Assembly: GCF_018138715.1 (NCBI RefSeq)
Contig: NZ_JAGSHX010000001.1
Coordinates: forward strand, 1,116,001 to 1,180,000
Direction: 5' to 3'
DNA: 64,000 nt
Origin: Streptomyces asiaticus
GTDB lineage: Bacteria > Actinomycetota > Actinomycetes > Streptomycetales > Streptomycetaceae
A program made the translations under genes and the position numbers. A model generated the notes under the pieces. It ran no database searches. It was not told where the DNA came from and was given only the letters and a program-made list of their open reading frames with translations. Position 1 is the first letter of the stretch, and every line of letters starts with the position of its first letter. This document shows positions 1 through 9,104 of the stretch, piece after piece.

Positions 1-542
1 TCTGCATTACGCATACCTCCCGACTCTGTGGTGTCCGATCACCTGGCCCCCTTCGCCCGATGTGGACGGCTTTCCCGTCCTCCCTGGCCGGTCGTGACTC
101 CGGCGACTACTACGGGGCCTCCGTCGCCTTAGGAAGATCTCTTCCCGTAGGCGATCCCATGTTCGTCCTTGTCGTACGTCGTAGCGTGATGTAGGTGCCC
201 CATTCATCTCCTTGAATGCCCTCGCTGGGCATCGCTCCGCACTCCGGAGGTTGCGTCGACCATGGCATCAAGCCGTCGCAGGGTGCGGCGTCGGTGTCAG
301 GTATCTTTCCGACGGACTCGACCTTCAGTCTTCTGGAGATTGGGGTTCAGGCAATCCAGCTTTCACCGTGTCACGCGGGTCCCTCGACGCCCCGTCTCCA
401 ATACCTGAGCCCGGCCGTCGATTTTCTGGCATGCTGCGGTCCCATCACCGTTTCCGGATTAGGTAAGCCATCAGACCCAAGAACCTCCCTCCAAATTCTT
501 CCCGACTGAATCGGGAATACGACAAGGCGCCTCATGGCGCAC
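1..542 (-). mobile_element. Group II intron, 5' structured region, cut by the window edge
   Basis: On the minus strand the intron begins at 542 with GTGCGCC, matching the GUGYG 5' consensus, and runs off the left edge. It is clearly homologous to the 5' region of the intron at 54351: both begin GTGCGCC.TGAGGCGC and share many blocks. The spacing from the 5' end to a start codon reading ATGCAGA is also conserved (about 535 nt, ATG at 7-5 here). The reverse transcriptase/maturase gene therefore starts at position 7, and only its first two codons are in the window. The intron lies inside an ISL3 transposase gene. The boundary is clear; mobility cannot be judged without the missing part. Confidence 0.8.
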
Positions 543-1243
543 TGCCAACGATCGGCGACCTCGACGGCGTTGGGAGCGGCTTCCTTGACCGCCTTGGTGT
601 AGGCGGTGGCCCGGTCACGGCAGATGATCTCGGCTCCAGGGTGCTCGGTCAGCCAGGCCGCGAACGTCTCGGAGGTGCGGTCGGGAAGCACGTCCACTAC
701 CCGGCCGGCCTCGACGTCGACGAGCACGGTGCCGTAGGCGCATCCCTTGCGGAAGGCGAACTCGTCCACTCCCAACACCCGCGGGGCACGGTCCGGCACT
801 GCCGGCGCCGTCAGCAGCCCGAGCAGACGGGTCCGGCCCGCGGCCAGCGGCAGTCGGCGGCACAGCCGGGCAGCCGGGCGGCCACCGAACTCGATCGCGA
901 TCGACCTCAGCCAGCCCGTCAGCACGGTGCTGGAGCGGCGGTGCCGCTCGGTCAGGCCCGGCACCTGCTCGACGAACGTCTTCCGGGAACACTTCCTACG
1001 GTCGCAGAAGTACCGGCGCACCCGGAGCCGGACCACGACCCGCCGTGAGCCCAACGGCCGTTCATCCAGGCTGCGTTGGCATGAGCTGTGTACGCGTCTG
1101 GCCTGCTTCCGGCAGTCCGGGCACCGGCCCGGCCGGCCGGTGCCCACCGCCTCCACCACTAGAGCGCCGGAGGAGTCGCTGACACGCTCCACTCGCACGC
1201 CGAGCCCGGGAAACAGCACATCCTCAACCGTCTTGCTCGCCAC
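543..1243 (-). pseudogene. ISL3-family transposase, N-terminal part, split by a group II intron
   Basis: The reading frame from a GTG at 1243 encodes the zinc-finger-like N-terminus of ISL3 transposases (C-P-D-C ... C-D-R-R-K-C), the HTH region, and the catalytic-domain start with LGVDEFAFRKG and ICRDRATAY. It stops being transposase after VADRW, where an intact family member continues VADRxHL. At that point the group II intron begins. The C-terminal half should lie beyond the intron, outside the window. If the intron still splices, the message could be restored; otherwise the gene is dead. A second, intact ISL3 transposase lies at 42982-44559, but the two proteins are only distantly similar. 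Confidence 0.85.
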
Positions 1244-1343
1244 GGTAGGTAACACACTGCCGAAACGATCCCTCGTTCCCGCCCCTGACCGGAAAACTCG
1301 ACGGTCACGCCGGCGAGGCGTTCCCCGACAGGGACCAGAAGGA

Positions 1344-1379
1344 CTGACCTGGGGGTTTCCGCATGGAGCGGGTGACGAG
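1344..1379 (-). repeat. tRNA-Gly 3'-end-like repeat, copy 1 (possible att site)
   Basis: Read on the minus strand this contains CTCGTCACCCGCTCCATG followed by an AACCCCCAGGTCAG tail, which is the 3' end of a glycine tRNA plus the first arm of its terminator. The same sequence, about 31 of 36 positions identical, recurs in the same orientation at 6121-6155. The two copies bracket the transporter-glycosidase-TetR operon, as expected for an island inserted at a tRNA 3' end. No integrase gene is seen between them, so the origin of the repeat is inferred. Confidence 0.55.
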
Positions 1380-1523
1380 TTTCCCGTGCTTCTGGGCGCG
1401 CGGAGGGCACGGCACAAGGGGGTCCGGAAGATCCGTGTCGCCATGAAGTCGTCTGCGCGGAGGCTGCTCCGCATATGGGTGGGAAATCGGCACCCGCCGA
1501 CCCGCCAATATAACGATTTGGTC

Positions 1524-1547
1524 TACAGACCGTGTGATCGGTCTGTA
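1524..1547. promoter_or_regulatory. Palindromic operator upstream of the MFS-GH3-TetR operon
   Basis: TACAGACCG and CGGTCTGTA form a perfect 9-bp inverted repeat around a 6-bp spacer (TGTGAT), 73 bp before the transporter start. The only regulator of the operon is the TetR protein at 5407-6066, so I infer autoregulated TetR repression, probably relieved by a sugar or glycoside. Confidence 0.7.
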
Positions 1548-1620
1548 CGTGGAGTCTATTTTCGGCCACCATGTCGACCCAGGCGCCTCGCGGCGACCGG
1601 ATCGCAACGAGGAGGCTGAG

Positions 1621-2898
1621 ATGGCTGTGGTGGGATCAGGGACCGGGGCCGACGTTTCGGAGATGACGAGACCGCCGGTACGCCCGGCCGGCAAGTGGCT
1701 GGTCACGACCATGGCGTTGGCGCAGTTGGGGCTGTTCCTCGCGCTGGCGGCTCCGGTGTTCGTCGGCCTGGCCATCAAGGTCCAGGAGGTGGCGCCGGGG
1801 CATGAGGTCGCGGCGCTGGGACTGGTGTCCACCGTGGGAGCGGTGGCGGCATTCGTCGCGAACCCGGTCTTCGGACGGATCAGCGACCGCACGACCGGCC
1901 GGTTCGGGCGCCGTCGGCCGTGGCTGGTGGCAGGAGCACTCGGCCTGGCGGTGTGCCTTCTGGTCATCGCGACGACGCAGAGTCTGGCGGTGCTCGTGGC
2001 GGCGTGGTTCGTCGGACAGGCGTCGGCCAACGCGGCGCTGGCCGCCCACGTGGCGACGGTCGCGGACCAGGTGCCCACCTTCCAGCGCGGGAAGGTCGCC
2101 GGGCTGCTGGGAGTGGTGCAGAACTGCGCGATCCTGGGTGCCGCCTACGCCGGCAAGTACTTCAGCGGGCAGCCGGTGGTGCTGTTCCTGGTCCCCGCGC
2201 TGGTGGCGGTGGGACTGATGCTGCTGTTCGCGGTGGTCCTGCCGGACCGTCCGCTGCTGCGGCGCCCGCCGAGCCAGGGCGGGCTGAAAACGCTGCTGCA
2301 GACGTTCTGGGTGAACCCCCGCCGGTACCCGGACTTCGGCCTGGCGTGGGCGTCGCGGTTCCTTCTCGTCACCGCCTCGTACCTGTTCACCACGTTCCGG
2401 CTGCTGTACCTGCAGGACCAGTTCGGGTTGTCGGTCGCCCGGGCGGCGTCGGTGATGGCCACCGGCGTGCTGGTTTACACGATCACCCTGGTGGTCGCCG
2501 CGCAGACCACGGGACTGCTCTCCGACCGCCTGCAGCGCCGCAAGGTGTTCGTCTTCACGTCGACGCTGATCTTCGGACTCGGCCTGGCCGTGCTGAGCCA
2601 GGCCGACACCGTCGGGATGTTCTATGCGGCCGAAATCGTGTGCGGACTGGGGTACGGCATCTACATGGGGGTGGACCTGGCGCTGGTGATCGACGTACTG
2701 CCCAACCCTGACGACGCGGCGAAGGACCTCGGGGTGTTCAACATCGCCAACGCCGCTCCGCAGTCGATCGCACCGGCCGTGGGCGCGGTGCTGGTCGGAA
2801 TCGGTGGCGGTCACAACTACGGGCTGTTGCTGGGGACCGCGACCGTGGTGTGTGTGGTGGGCGCTCTGGCCATCGTCCCGGTGAAGAAGGTCCGTTGA
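1621..2898 (+). CDS. MFS transporter, probable glycoside/sugar carrier
   Basis: A 425-residue major facilitator protein with twelve hydrophobic segments. The loop between segments 2 and 3 carries GRISDRTTGRFGRRRPW, the MFS signature, with the GRRRPW form common in GPH/SLC45-like sugar carriers. ATG at 1621 follows a GGAGGCTGAG ribosome site; an upstream in-frame start at 1534 would add a hydrophilic tail that overlaps the operator. The GH3 gene begins 32 bp downstream, so the two are co-transcribed. I infer uptake of a glycoside or oligosaccharide that the GH3 enzyme then hydrolyses in the cytoplasm, since neither protein has a signal peptide. The substrate cannot be told from sequence. Confidence 0.85.
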   Translation: MAVVGSGTGADVSEMTRPPVRPAGKWLVTTMALAQLGLFLALAAPVFVGLAIKVQEVAPGHEVAALGLVSTVGAVAAFVANPVFGRISDRTTGRFGRRRPWLVAGALGLAVCLLVIATTQSLAVLVAAWFVGQASANAALAAHVATVADQVPTFQRGKVAGLLGVVQNCAILGAAYAGKYFSGQPVVLFLVPALVAVGLMLLFAVVLPDRPLLRRPPSQGGLKTLLQTFWVNPRRYPDFGLAWASRFLLVTASYLFTTFRLLYLQDQFGLSVARAASVMATGVLVYTITLVVAAQTTGLLSDRLQRRKVFVFTSTLIFGLGLAVLSQADTVGMFYAAEIVCGLGYGIYMGVDLALVIDVLPNPDDAAKDLGVFNIANAAPQSIAPAVGAVLVGIGGGHNYGLLLGTATVVCVVGALAIVPVKKVR

Positions 2899-2930
2899 GC
2901 CGGGAGTCCGGTGGAACTGAAAAGGACATC

Positions 2931-5366
2931 ATGAAAGTTGACGATGTCGACCACTTGGCGGGCCGGATCGAGAAGGTGATCGACGTGCTCGACCTCGAGC
3001 AGAAGGTGCGCCTGCTGACCGGGGCGGCGATGTTCGCCCTGCACGCCGACTCCGCGATCGAGTTGGTTGAGGTGCGGCTGTCGGACGGCCCCACCGGCGT
3101 GCGGGGCCCGGAGTTCACCGGCGGCCGCATGTCCTGCCTGCTGCCCAACGCAACCGTGCTGGCCCAGCACTGGGACGCGCACACGGCCGAGCAGGTCGGG
3201 GAACTGCTGGCGGAAGAGGCCGCCGCCCATGACACCCATGTGGTGCTCGGCCCGACGATCAATCTGCATCGCACTCCCCTGGGCGGGCGGCTCTTCGAGA
3301 CCTTCAGTGAGGACCCGCTGCTGACCGGGGCGCTGGCAAGCGGCGTCGTCCGCGGACTCCAGCGGCACGGTGTCGCCGCCACTCCGAAGCACTTCCTGGC
3401 CAACGAGTCCGAAACCGACCGCACCACGGTCGACGCGGTCATCGACGAGCGGACGCTGCGCGAGGTCTATCTGCTGCCGTTCGAGATGGTGGTGACCGAC
3501 GCCGGCGCATGGTCGGTCATGGCCGCCTACAACCGGGTCAACGGGACGGCCTCCACCGAGCACGCCGAACTGATCGACGGCATCCTCAAGGGCGAGTGGG
3601 GCTTCGACGGCGTGGTGATGTCCGACTGGTACGCCACCCGGTCCACCGCGGCCAGCGCCACCGGGGGCCTGGACCTGGTGATGCCCGGCCCCGGTGGCCC
3701 CTGGGAACACCACCTGGTGGCCGCCGTGCGCGCCGGCGAGGTCGAGGGGAGCGCCATCGACGAGCACCTCAGGCGACTGCTGCGCCTCGCGGCCAGGGTC
3801 GGCCGGTTCCCCGGCCCGTTCGTTGCCTCGACTCGCGAACTGCCCGAGCCCGACAGTCCCGTTCGCCGGGACCAGTTGCGGCGGCTCGCCGCGGGCGGGA
3901 TGGCCGTGCTGACCAACCGCGAGGCCACACTGCCGCTCTCACCCGACGTCGGGAGCGTGGTCGTGATCGGGCGCCATGCCATCGAGACCATTGCCCAGGG
4001 TGGCGGCTCGGCAAAGCTGCGTCCGCCCCACGTGGTGTCCGTCGCCGACGGAATGACCGCCGCGCTCGGCCCGGAGCGGGTGTCCGTGATCGACGGAGTG
4101 GAGGTCCGGCACCGCCCGGTGCCCGTACCTGACCTGCTGCGCGATCCGGAGACCGGACGGCCCGGCATGCGAGTGACCGCCCGCGACGCCTACGGCACGG
4201 TGGTGGACTCCCGGCACGTCGAAGTGACCGAACTCGTCACCGGTCGCGGCAGTTGGCTCGACAGCGCCGACACCATCGAACTGGCGGCCCGTATCGGCAT
4301 GGACGCGCCGGCCCGCATGCAGGTCGGTGTGACCGGCCTGGGCGAATGGACCGTGCGAGTCGGCGCCGAGCGGTACACCGTCTCCCGGGACGGCGCCGCC
4401 GCGTTCTCGGCGGGTGTGCTCAACCCACCGTCCTGGACAACGAACCTCGACCTCGAACCCGGTGCGATCCTCACGGCCACCCGCCCCCGGCTGACGGAGC
4501 ACAGCCGATCCGGCCTGATCGCCCGTCCTGCCTCGCCGCCGTCGGCCGCGGCGATCGGCGCGGCGGCCCGCGCCGCCGCCGGCGCCGATCTGGCCATCGT
4601 GGTCGTCGGCCTGACCGACGAACAGGAAACCGAGGGGCTCGACAAGACGACACTCGCGCTGCCGGGAGAGCAGGACGCCATGGTCGCTGCGGTCGCCGCG
4701 GCGGCGAAGCGCACCGTGGTCGTGGTCAACGCGGCGACGCCGGTACTCATGCCCTGGCTCAACCGGGTCGACGCAGTGCTGTGGGCCGGACTGCCCGGCC
4801 AGGAAGCCGGTGACGCGGTCGCCGCAGCACTGCTCGGCGAGACCGAGCCGGCCGGCCGACTGGTCACCACCTTCCCCGCCCGGGACGGCGACGGCCCGGT
4901 CTGGAGCACCACCCCGGCCGAGGGCGCGCTCGCCTATACGGAGGGCCCCGCATTCGGATACCGCGGATGGGCCGCGCATCAGGGCCCCCAGCCCCTGTTC
5001 TGGTTCGGTCACGGGCTGGGCTACGGCGCCTGGCGCTACGAACACGCCGACCTCGCCATCCAGGACGGCACCGTGCACAGAGTGCGGGCGCAGGTCACCA
5101 ACATCGGCACCCATGCCTCCCGGGAAGTCGTCCAGGTGTACCGGCGACCTGCCGACTCGGCCGAACCGGTCCGGCTCATCGGCTGGGCGGGAGTTGAGGT
5201 CCTCCCGGGTGAGACGGCCACCATCGAGGTCCCCTGCGACACCCGCACCCAGCGGAGTTGGGACACCGGCGCGCGAGTCTGGCGGCCCTTGGAAGGCGGC
5301 GAAATAGTGATCGCCCGGGGCCTGGGGGACATCCGCATTACCCTGGCCGTGCACGAACCCCGCTGA
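2931..5366 (+). CDS. Glycoside hydrolase family 3 (beta-glucosidase-like)
   Basis: An 811-residue GH3 enzyme. The N-terminal barrel shows KHFLANESETDR (the KH motif, near residue 155) and FDGVVMSDWYA, in which Asp232 is the expected nucleophile. The alpha/beta sandwich follows (VVIGRHA ... GGGSAKLRPP). A central insertion (about residues 400-510) resembles a PA14-type sugar-binding insert. A fibronectin III-like domain closes the protein (VTNIGTHASREVVQVYRR). ATG 2931 has an AAAAGGA site nine bases upstream. There is no signal peptide, so it is cytoplasmic. It lies between the MFS carrier and the TetR gene in one operon. GH3 members cleave beta-glucosides, xylosides or other exo-linked sugars; which one applies here is unknown. 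Confidence 0.92.
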   Translation: MKVDDVDHLAGRIEKVIDVLDLEQKVRLLTGAAMFALHADSAIELVEVRLSDGPTGVRGPEFTGGRMSCLLPNATVLAQHWDAHTAEQVGELLAEEAAAHDTHVVLGPTINLHRTPLGGRLFETFSEDPLLTGALASGVVRGLQRHGVAATPKHFLANESETDRTTVDAVIDERTLREVYLLPFEMVVTDAGAWSVMAAYNRVNGTASTEHAELIDGILKGEWGFDGVVMSDWYATRSTAASATGGLDLVMPGPGGPWEHHLVAAVRAGEVEGSAIDEHLRRLLRLAARVGRFPGPFVASTRELPEPDSPVRRDQLRRLAAGGMAVLTNREATLPLSPDVGSVVVIGRHAIETIAQGGGSAKLRPPHVVSVADGMTAALGPERVSVIDGVEVRHRPVPVPDLLRDPETGRPGMRVTARDAYGTVVDSRHVEVTELVTGRGSWLDSADTIELAARIGMDAPARMQVGVTGLGEWTVRVGAERYTVSRDGAAAFSAGVLNPPSWTTNLDLEPGAILTATRPRLTEHSRSGLIARPASPPSAAAIGAAARAAAGADLAIVVVGLTDEQETEGLDKTTLALPGEQDAMVAAVAAAAKRTVVVVNAATPVLMPWLNRVDAVLWAGLPGQEAGDAVAAALLGETEPAGRLVTTFPARDGDGPVWSTTPAEGALAYTEGPAFGYRGWAAHQGPQPLFWFGHGLGYGAWRYEHADLAIQDGTVHRVRAQVTNIGTHASREVVQVYRRPADSAEPVRLIGWAGVEVLPGETATIEVPCDTRTQRSWDTGARVWRPLEGGEIVIARGLGDIRITLAVHEPR

Positions 5367-5406
5367 CCGGAGCCACGGACCGCCTGAGCATTGAGGAGCA
5401 CCACAC

Positions 5407-6066
5407 ATGTCCTTCCCACCCCGCTACCGCACCCCCCGTGCGAGATCCAGGGTGGAGGCGGCGGGCGCCGAATCCCGTGCCAAGGCGGTCCGGGCCGCCG
5501 TTGAGCTCTTCTCCACCGCCGGCTACCGCGGAGCCAGCATCGCCCTGGTCGCCGAGAAAGCCGGGCTGTCCCAGTCCGGGCTGTTGCATCACTTCCCAAG
5601 TAAGGCCGCGCTTCTCGCGGCGGTACTGGAACATCGTGAAGCCGAGGACGGCCGGTTTCTGTCCGGTACCGACGACCGCCCGCCGCTCGGCTGGGCCGCC
5701 TTCGATGCCCTCACCGGTCTCGTGGCGCGCAACTCCAACCGGCCCGAACTCGTCGGGCTGTTCGTACGGCTCTCCGCTGAGGCCACCGAACCCGGCCATC
5801 CCGCCCATGCCTGGCTACGCGATCACTACACCAGCACCCAGAGCTGGCTGACCGACGCCATCCGGGACGGCCAGCACCGCGGCGAGATCCACCCTGACGC
5901 ACCCATCACCGCCCTCGTCCACCTGACCGTCGCCGTCCTCGACGGACTCCAACAGCAATGGCTGCTCGACCCCGACGACATCGACATGGTCGACGAATTC
6001 ACCACCTTCGTCTCCGGCCTGCACTCGCAGTGGGACACCACCCCTACAACGAGCAGCACCGCATAG
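5407..6066 (+). CDS. TetR-family repressor of the glycoside operon
   Basis: A 219-residue TetR protein. The N-terminal HTH is textbook: RAAVELFSTAGYRGASIALVAEKAGLSQSGLLHHFPSKAAL, followed by a helical ligand-binding domain. The GAGGAG site precedes ATG 5407 by nine bases. It is the third gene of the MFS-GH3 operon, 40 bp after the GH3 stop, and probably binds the palindrome at 1524-1547 in front of the operon. The glycoside or its product would be the inducer by analogy with other sugar-linked TetR proteins. That assignment is inference. Confidence 0.88.
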   Translation: MSFPPRYRTPRARSRVEAAGAESRAKAVRAAVELFSTAGYRGASIALVAEKAGLSQSGLLHHFPSKAALLAAVLEHREAEDGRFLSGTDDRPPLGWAAFDALTGLVARNSNRPELVGLFVRLSAEATEPGHPAHAWLRDHYTSTQSWLTDAIRDGQHRGEIHPDAPITALVHLTVAVLDGLQQQWLLDPDDIDMVDEFTTFVSGLHSQWDTTPTTSSTA

Positions 6067-6110
6067 CCCGCCGACACGGCCAACTCAGAGGCAGAAGAGA
6101 CAACAACAAG

Positions 6111-6181
6111 CCCCAGGCCACTGACCTGGGGTTTCATCATGCAGCGGGTGACGAGAATCGAACTCGCTCTCTCAGCTTGGG
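6111..6181 (-). pseudogene. 3' half of a tRNA-Gly gene with its terminator
   Basis: The minus strand reads TCCCAAGCTGAGAG, then a T-arm GCGAGTTCGATTCTCG, then the acceptor strand TCACCCGCT. This is the anticodon-loop-to-3'-end half of glycine tRNA with a CCC anticodon. A hairpin CCCCAGG-CCACTGA-CCTGGGG (6111-6131) followed by T-rich sequence is its terminator. The 5' half is missing: IS1380 begins at about 6187. The sequence 6121-6155 is repeated at 1344-1379. It is either one end of a tRNA-targeted island or a tRNA gene cut by the insertion sequence. It is not a functional tRNA. Confidence 0.75.
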
Positions 6182-6186
6182 ACTGA

Positions 6187-7396
6187 CCTGGGGATTCACG
6201 GAACTGCGGACAGAGCCATTTTCGGCGGTGGCGCAGTTCGAGGGCGGCGATCGCCTCGCCCGCCGTGTTGGTGGCGAAGCAGGTAAGGCGCATGCCGTCG
6301 GCGTCGGTGAAGCGCAATTGGGCACCGGGGTGCGGCCGTTCCTTGCGCACGATCAGCCGCAGCCCCTTCGGCCAGTCCGTCAGGCAGTCGCCGGCGAGTT
6401 CGGCGACCCAGGCGCCGTCGCGGATATCATCGTCGGGTTCGGCGGCCGGCGTCCAGGCCGAGGCCGGGACTTTCAAGACGGCCTGGTGGATGGCGTCGGT
6501 GATGGTCATGCCGACCGAGTACGACATCCACCGCCCGCGCTTCGCGAGCCAGGCGACGAACTCGTGGGTGCCGCCGCCGGAGTCGGTGCGGATCAGTGTC
6601 TGCCGCCCGCGCCGGAACCGTTTGGGCTGTTGGGCCAGGGCCAGCCGGGTGGCTTCGATGTGGTCGGCGGCGGTGTTGGAGCCCGCGTTGCCGGGCCGCA
6701 ACAGGCCCACGACCGGCTCGCCGGACCCGCCGCGGCCGTGGTCGACGAAGCCCATCAGCGGGTGGTGCCCGAACGTCTTCTTCCAGGTCGCGGCTGCGTC
6801 CTGCTTCTCGGAGTGTGCCAGGACGAGGACGCCGTCGATGTCCACGACCACCTGCCCGCCGGCGTGCGGTGCTGTGTCACCGGCCAACCGCCATACCTGT
6901 TCGCGCACTTCAGCACGGGCGGTGCGCAGCGCGGCCAGGACCCGATGTCCGCCCGACGCCAGCGCGCCGATCAGCCGGGAGACCGTGGGGTCGGAGGCCA
7001 CCGGACCGAACACGGCCGGCTCGGCCCGCAACATGCCCACATCGGCCAGGCAGTCCCCTCCCAGCGCCACCGCGAGCGCGACATCCAGCAGGATCTTGCC
7101 CGGGTCGTGCACTGCCCTCGGTCTGCGCCACGGTGCCAGCGCCGTCGATATCGCCGTACCCAGGCCGGTCTTGCGGACCGTCTCGACCAGCAGCACCGCG
7201 TCGGCCTGCGAGACGACTCCGCGACCGCCGCCCTCGACGCGGACACGCGGGTAGGACCCGATACGCTTCTTCACCTGGGAAGTGCCTCCGGCGGTGGCGG
7301 GAACAAGGACCTTAGCAATCCTCATTCTCGCTGCTCAGAGGCACTTTCTGCTTTCTTGATCACCAGCTGGACAGCCCGTCTCGTGAAAGCGCGAGG
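6187..7396 (-). mobile_element. IS1380-family element, internally deleted
   Basis: The transposase reading frame occupies the right two thirds. The outer ends, CCTGGGGATTCACGG on the left and CCTCGCGCTTTCACG read inward from the right, look like imperfect terminal repeats. The right end is followed by CTAG, a target sequence that recurs at other IS junctions in this window. The transposase loses its C-terminal third, so the element is shorter than full-length family members. The exact ends are estimates. Confidence 0.6.
6230..7325 (-). pseudogene. IS1380-family transposase, C-terminally truncated
   Basis: About 365 residues of an IS1380 transposase are present: the N-terminal SYPRVRVEGGGRGVVSQAD, the first catalytic block DIDGVLVLAHSEKQDAA, and the second with LIRTDSGGGTHEF and LAKRGRWMSYSVGM. 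After IAALELRHRR the frame runs into unrelated residues, where intact members continue for about another 100 residues including the catalytic Glu region. A GTG at 7274 is the start typical of the family (VKKRIGSYPRV). With the C-terminus missing it should be inactive, although related full-length copies elsewhere could still mobilise the ends. Confidence 0.85.
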
Positions 7397-7428
7397 CTAG
7401 CGCCTACAGCATTTGCGCCGGGTGTTGC

Positions 7429-7989
7429 TCACTCGGTGAGGGCAGCGCGTACGGCGTCAGCGATGTGATGCGAGGGGGTAGCGGCGGGGATGGTGACGTC
7501 AGTTCCGACGAGCGGCCGTGACAGGGCAAGCGTGATGTGCAGGATGACTTCGGCCGGGTAGCGGGAGGTGACCATCCCCGCCGCTTGAGCTGCTTCAATC
7601 TTCTGCACCTTGGCCCGGTTGACCTCGGCGACGGTGGCCAGCCGCATGCCAGCTCCACCACGTTCGAGATGGTCCCAGGTGGCGATGCGCAGGATGTTGG
7701 GTGTGCGCAGGTGCTGCTCGAAGATGCGCGCGGCATATCCAGGAAGGTCGGTAACGTCCATGGGGACGGCGTCGACGGTGCGGACAACGATTTCGTCGAA
7801 TACGGCGTCGAAGAGCTTCTCCTTGCTGGAAAAATAGCGATAGAGCATCGCCTTGTTGCACATCGCCGCCTCGGTGATGCGCTCCACCCGAGCGCCGGCG
7901 AGCCCGTGCGCCGAAAATTCCGTGATTGCGGCATCAAGGATGCGCCGTTTCGTCTGCGCCGAATCTTTCGGCCTGCCAGGAGCCCGCAT
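7429..7989 (-). CDS. TetR-family regulator of the divergent quinone oxidoreductase
   Basis: A 186-residue TetR protein with the HTH ILDAAITEFSAHGLAGARVERITEAAMCNKAMLYRYFSSKEKL. Its start lies 98 bp from the start of the divergent oxidoreductase at 8088. Two palindromes sit in that gap (8004-8066), so it very probably represses both itself and the enzyme gene. This regulator-plus-oxidoreductase layout is common for redox-stress or xenobiotic sensing. The IS1380 element ends about 30 bp past its stop codon. Confidence 0.88.
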   Translation of the reverse strand: MRAPGRPKDSAQTKRRILDAAITEFSAHGLAGARVERITEAAMCNKAMLYRYFSSKEKLFDAVFDEIVVRTVDAVPMDVTDLPGYAARIFEQHLRTPNILRIATWDHLERGGAGMRLATVAEVNRAKVQKIEAAQAAGMVTSRYPAEVILHITLALSRPLVGTDVTIPAATPSHHIADAVRAALTE

Positions 7990-8003
7990 CCCCCGAGTCT
8001 AAC

Positions 8004-8066
8004 AAGTAACCAGTCGGTTGCATCGCGGACTGGATGCGTGCTATCAATGCAACCAACCAGTTACTT
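8004..8066. promoter_or_regulatory. Paired TetR operators between divergent genes
   Basis: AAGTAACCAGTCGGTTGCAT at 8004-8023 and ATGCAACCAACCAGTTACTT at 8047-8066 are inverted copies agreeing at 17 of 20 positions. Each half is itself near-palindromic around AACC(N4)GGTT. The arrangement suggests two dimer sites, one covering each divergent promoter of the TetR gene (7429-7989) and the oxidoreductase (8088-9104). Confidence 0.75.
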
Positions 8067-8087
8067 ACTTCACGGGAACGGAACACC

Positions 8088-9104
8088 ATGCGTAAGTGGG
8101 TGCTAGAACCGGGCAAATCGGGGCAGGATGCCTTGGTCATGAAGGAGGCCCCTGTGCCCGACCCGGGACCAGGGCAAGTGCGAGTTGCGGTGAAGGCGGC
8201 TGCGCTGAACTACCGTGACCAGATCATCCTGAACGGCCACTACGGGCAGGGCGTTGAGGAGGAAACCATTCCGGTCGCCGATGGCAGCGGAGTCATCGAC
8301 GCTGTGGGAGCCGGCGTGGAGTGCTGGGCGGTCGGTGACCGCGTCATCAGTGTCTACTTCCGCGACTGGGTCGATGGCCCTCCGCCCACCGACCGTCTGG
8401 GATTCGGACTCGGCTCGCCCGGCGAGAACGGCGTCTTGGCCGAATACGTGGTCCTCGACGCCAACCGGGTCACCCGGATGCCGCAGAGCCTGGACTTCGT
8501 GCACGCCTCCACTCTGGTCTGCGCGGGCCTGACCGCATGGACGGCCCTCACCGAGGAACACCCCGTTACCGCGGGCCAGATGATCCTCACCTTGGGCACC
8601 GGGGGCGTCTCCCTATTCGCCCTCCAGCTGGCCCGAGCCTTCGGCGCGGAGGTCATTGCCACCACAAGCCAGCAGACCAAGGAAGGGCAGTTGCGGCAGC
8701 TCGGGACTGTAGACGTGCTCAACTACCGCACCACGCCTACCTGGGGCGAAAACATCTACGCCAGCACCGGCGGAATGGACAAGGTGGTCAACCCCGTCGG
8801 GGGAGATGCGATGACGCAATCCATCATGGCCGTCGGCGCAGGCGGAGAGATCGCCGTCATGGGCCTGTTCTCCGCTGGCGATGCGCCGCTGCCCTTGCCT
8901 GTGCTTATGAGCAAGGGCGCCTCCATCCGCGGTATAGCTGTCGGTAGCTCCAAAGCATTGGTCCAGCTCGTTGACTTTATCGACCAGCACGGCATCACAC
9001 CGGTGGTCCAGAAAACCTTCGCCCTTAAGGACGCCAAAGCCGCCTACACGGCGCAGGCCAGCCGTGACGTATTCGGCAAGATCGTCATCGACATGACTGC
9101 CTAG
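8088..9104 (+). CDS. Zinc-independent MDR-family alcohol dehydrogenase / quinone oxidoreductase
   Basis: A 338-residue medium-chain dehydrogenase/reductase. The GroES-like domain (VKAAALNYRDQIILNG) is followed by a Rossmann fold with LGTGGVSLFALQLARAFGA. The cluster of cysteines for structural zinc is missing, which points to the quinone-oxidoreductase side of the family using NADPH. ATG 8088 gives the conserved start MRKWVLEPG; an upstream start at 8034 would lie inside the operators. It is divergent from a TetR gene and probably induced by an electrophile or quinone. A perfect 28-bp hairpin begins directly after the stop codon. Confidence 0.88.
   Translation: MRKWVLEPGKSGQDALVMKEAPVPDPGPGQVRVAVKAAALNYRDQIILNGHYGQGVEEETIPVADGSGVIDAVGAGVECWAVGDRVISVYFRDWVDGPPPTDRLGFGLGSPGENGVLAEYVVLDANRVTRMPQSLDFVHASTLVCAGLTAWTALTEEHPVTAGQMILTLGTGGVSLFALQLARAFGAEVIATTSQQTKEGQLRQLGTVDVLNYRTTPTWGENIYASTGGMDKVVNPVGGDAMTQSIMAVGAGGEIAVMGLFSAGDAPLPLPVLMSKGASIRGIAVGSSKALVQLVDFIDQHGITPVVQKTFALKDAKAAYTAQASRDVFGKIVIDMTA

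Noticed and set aside
212..509. Two short plus-strand ORFs near the left edge
   Set aside because: They lie within the structured 5' region of a group II intron, as shown by homology with 53817-54351.
3939..5408. A 489-codon minus-strand open frame
   Set aside because: Antisense to the GH3 gene, which has clear catalytic motifs.
6111..6181. An intact tRNA gene
   Set aside because: The D-arm and 5' acceptor strand are absent; an IS1380 end follows the anticodon stem.
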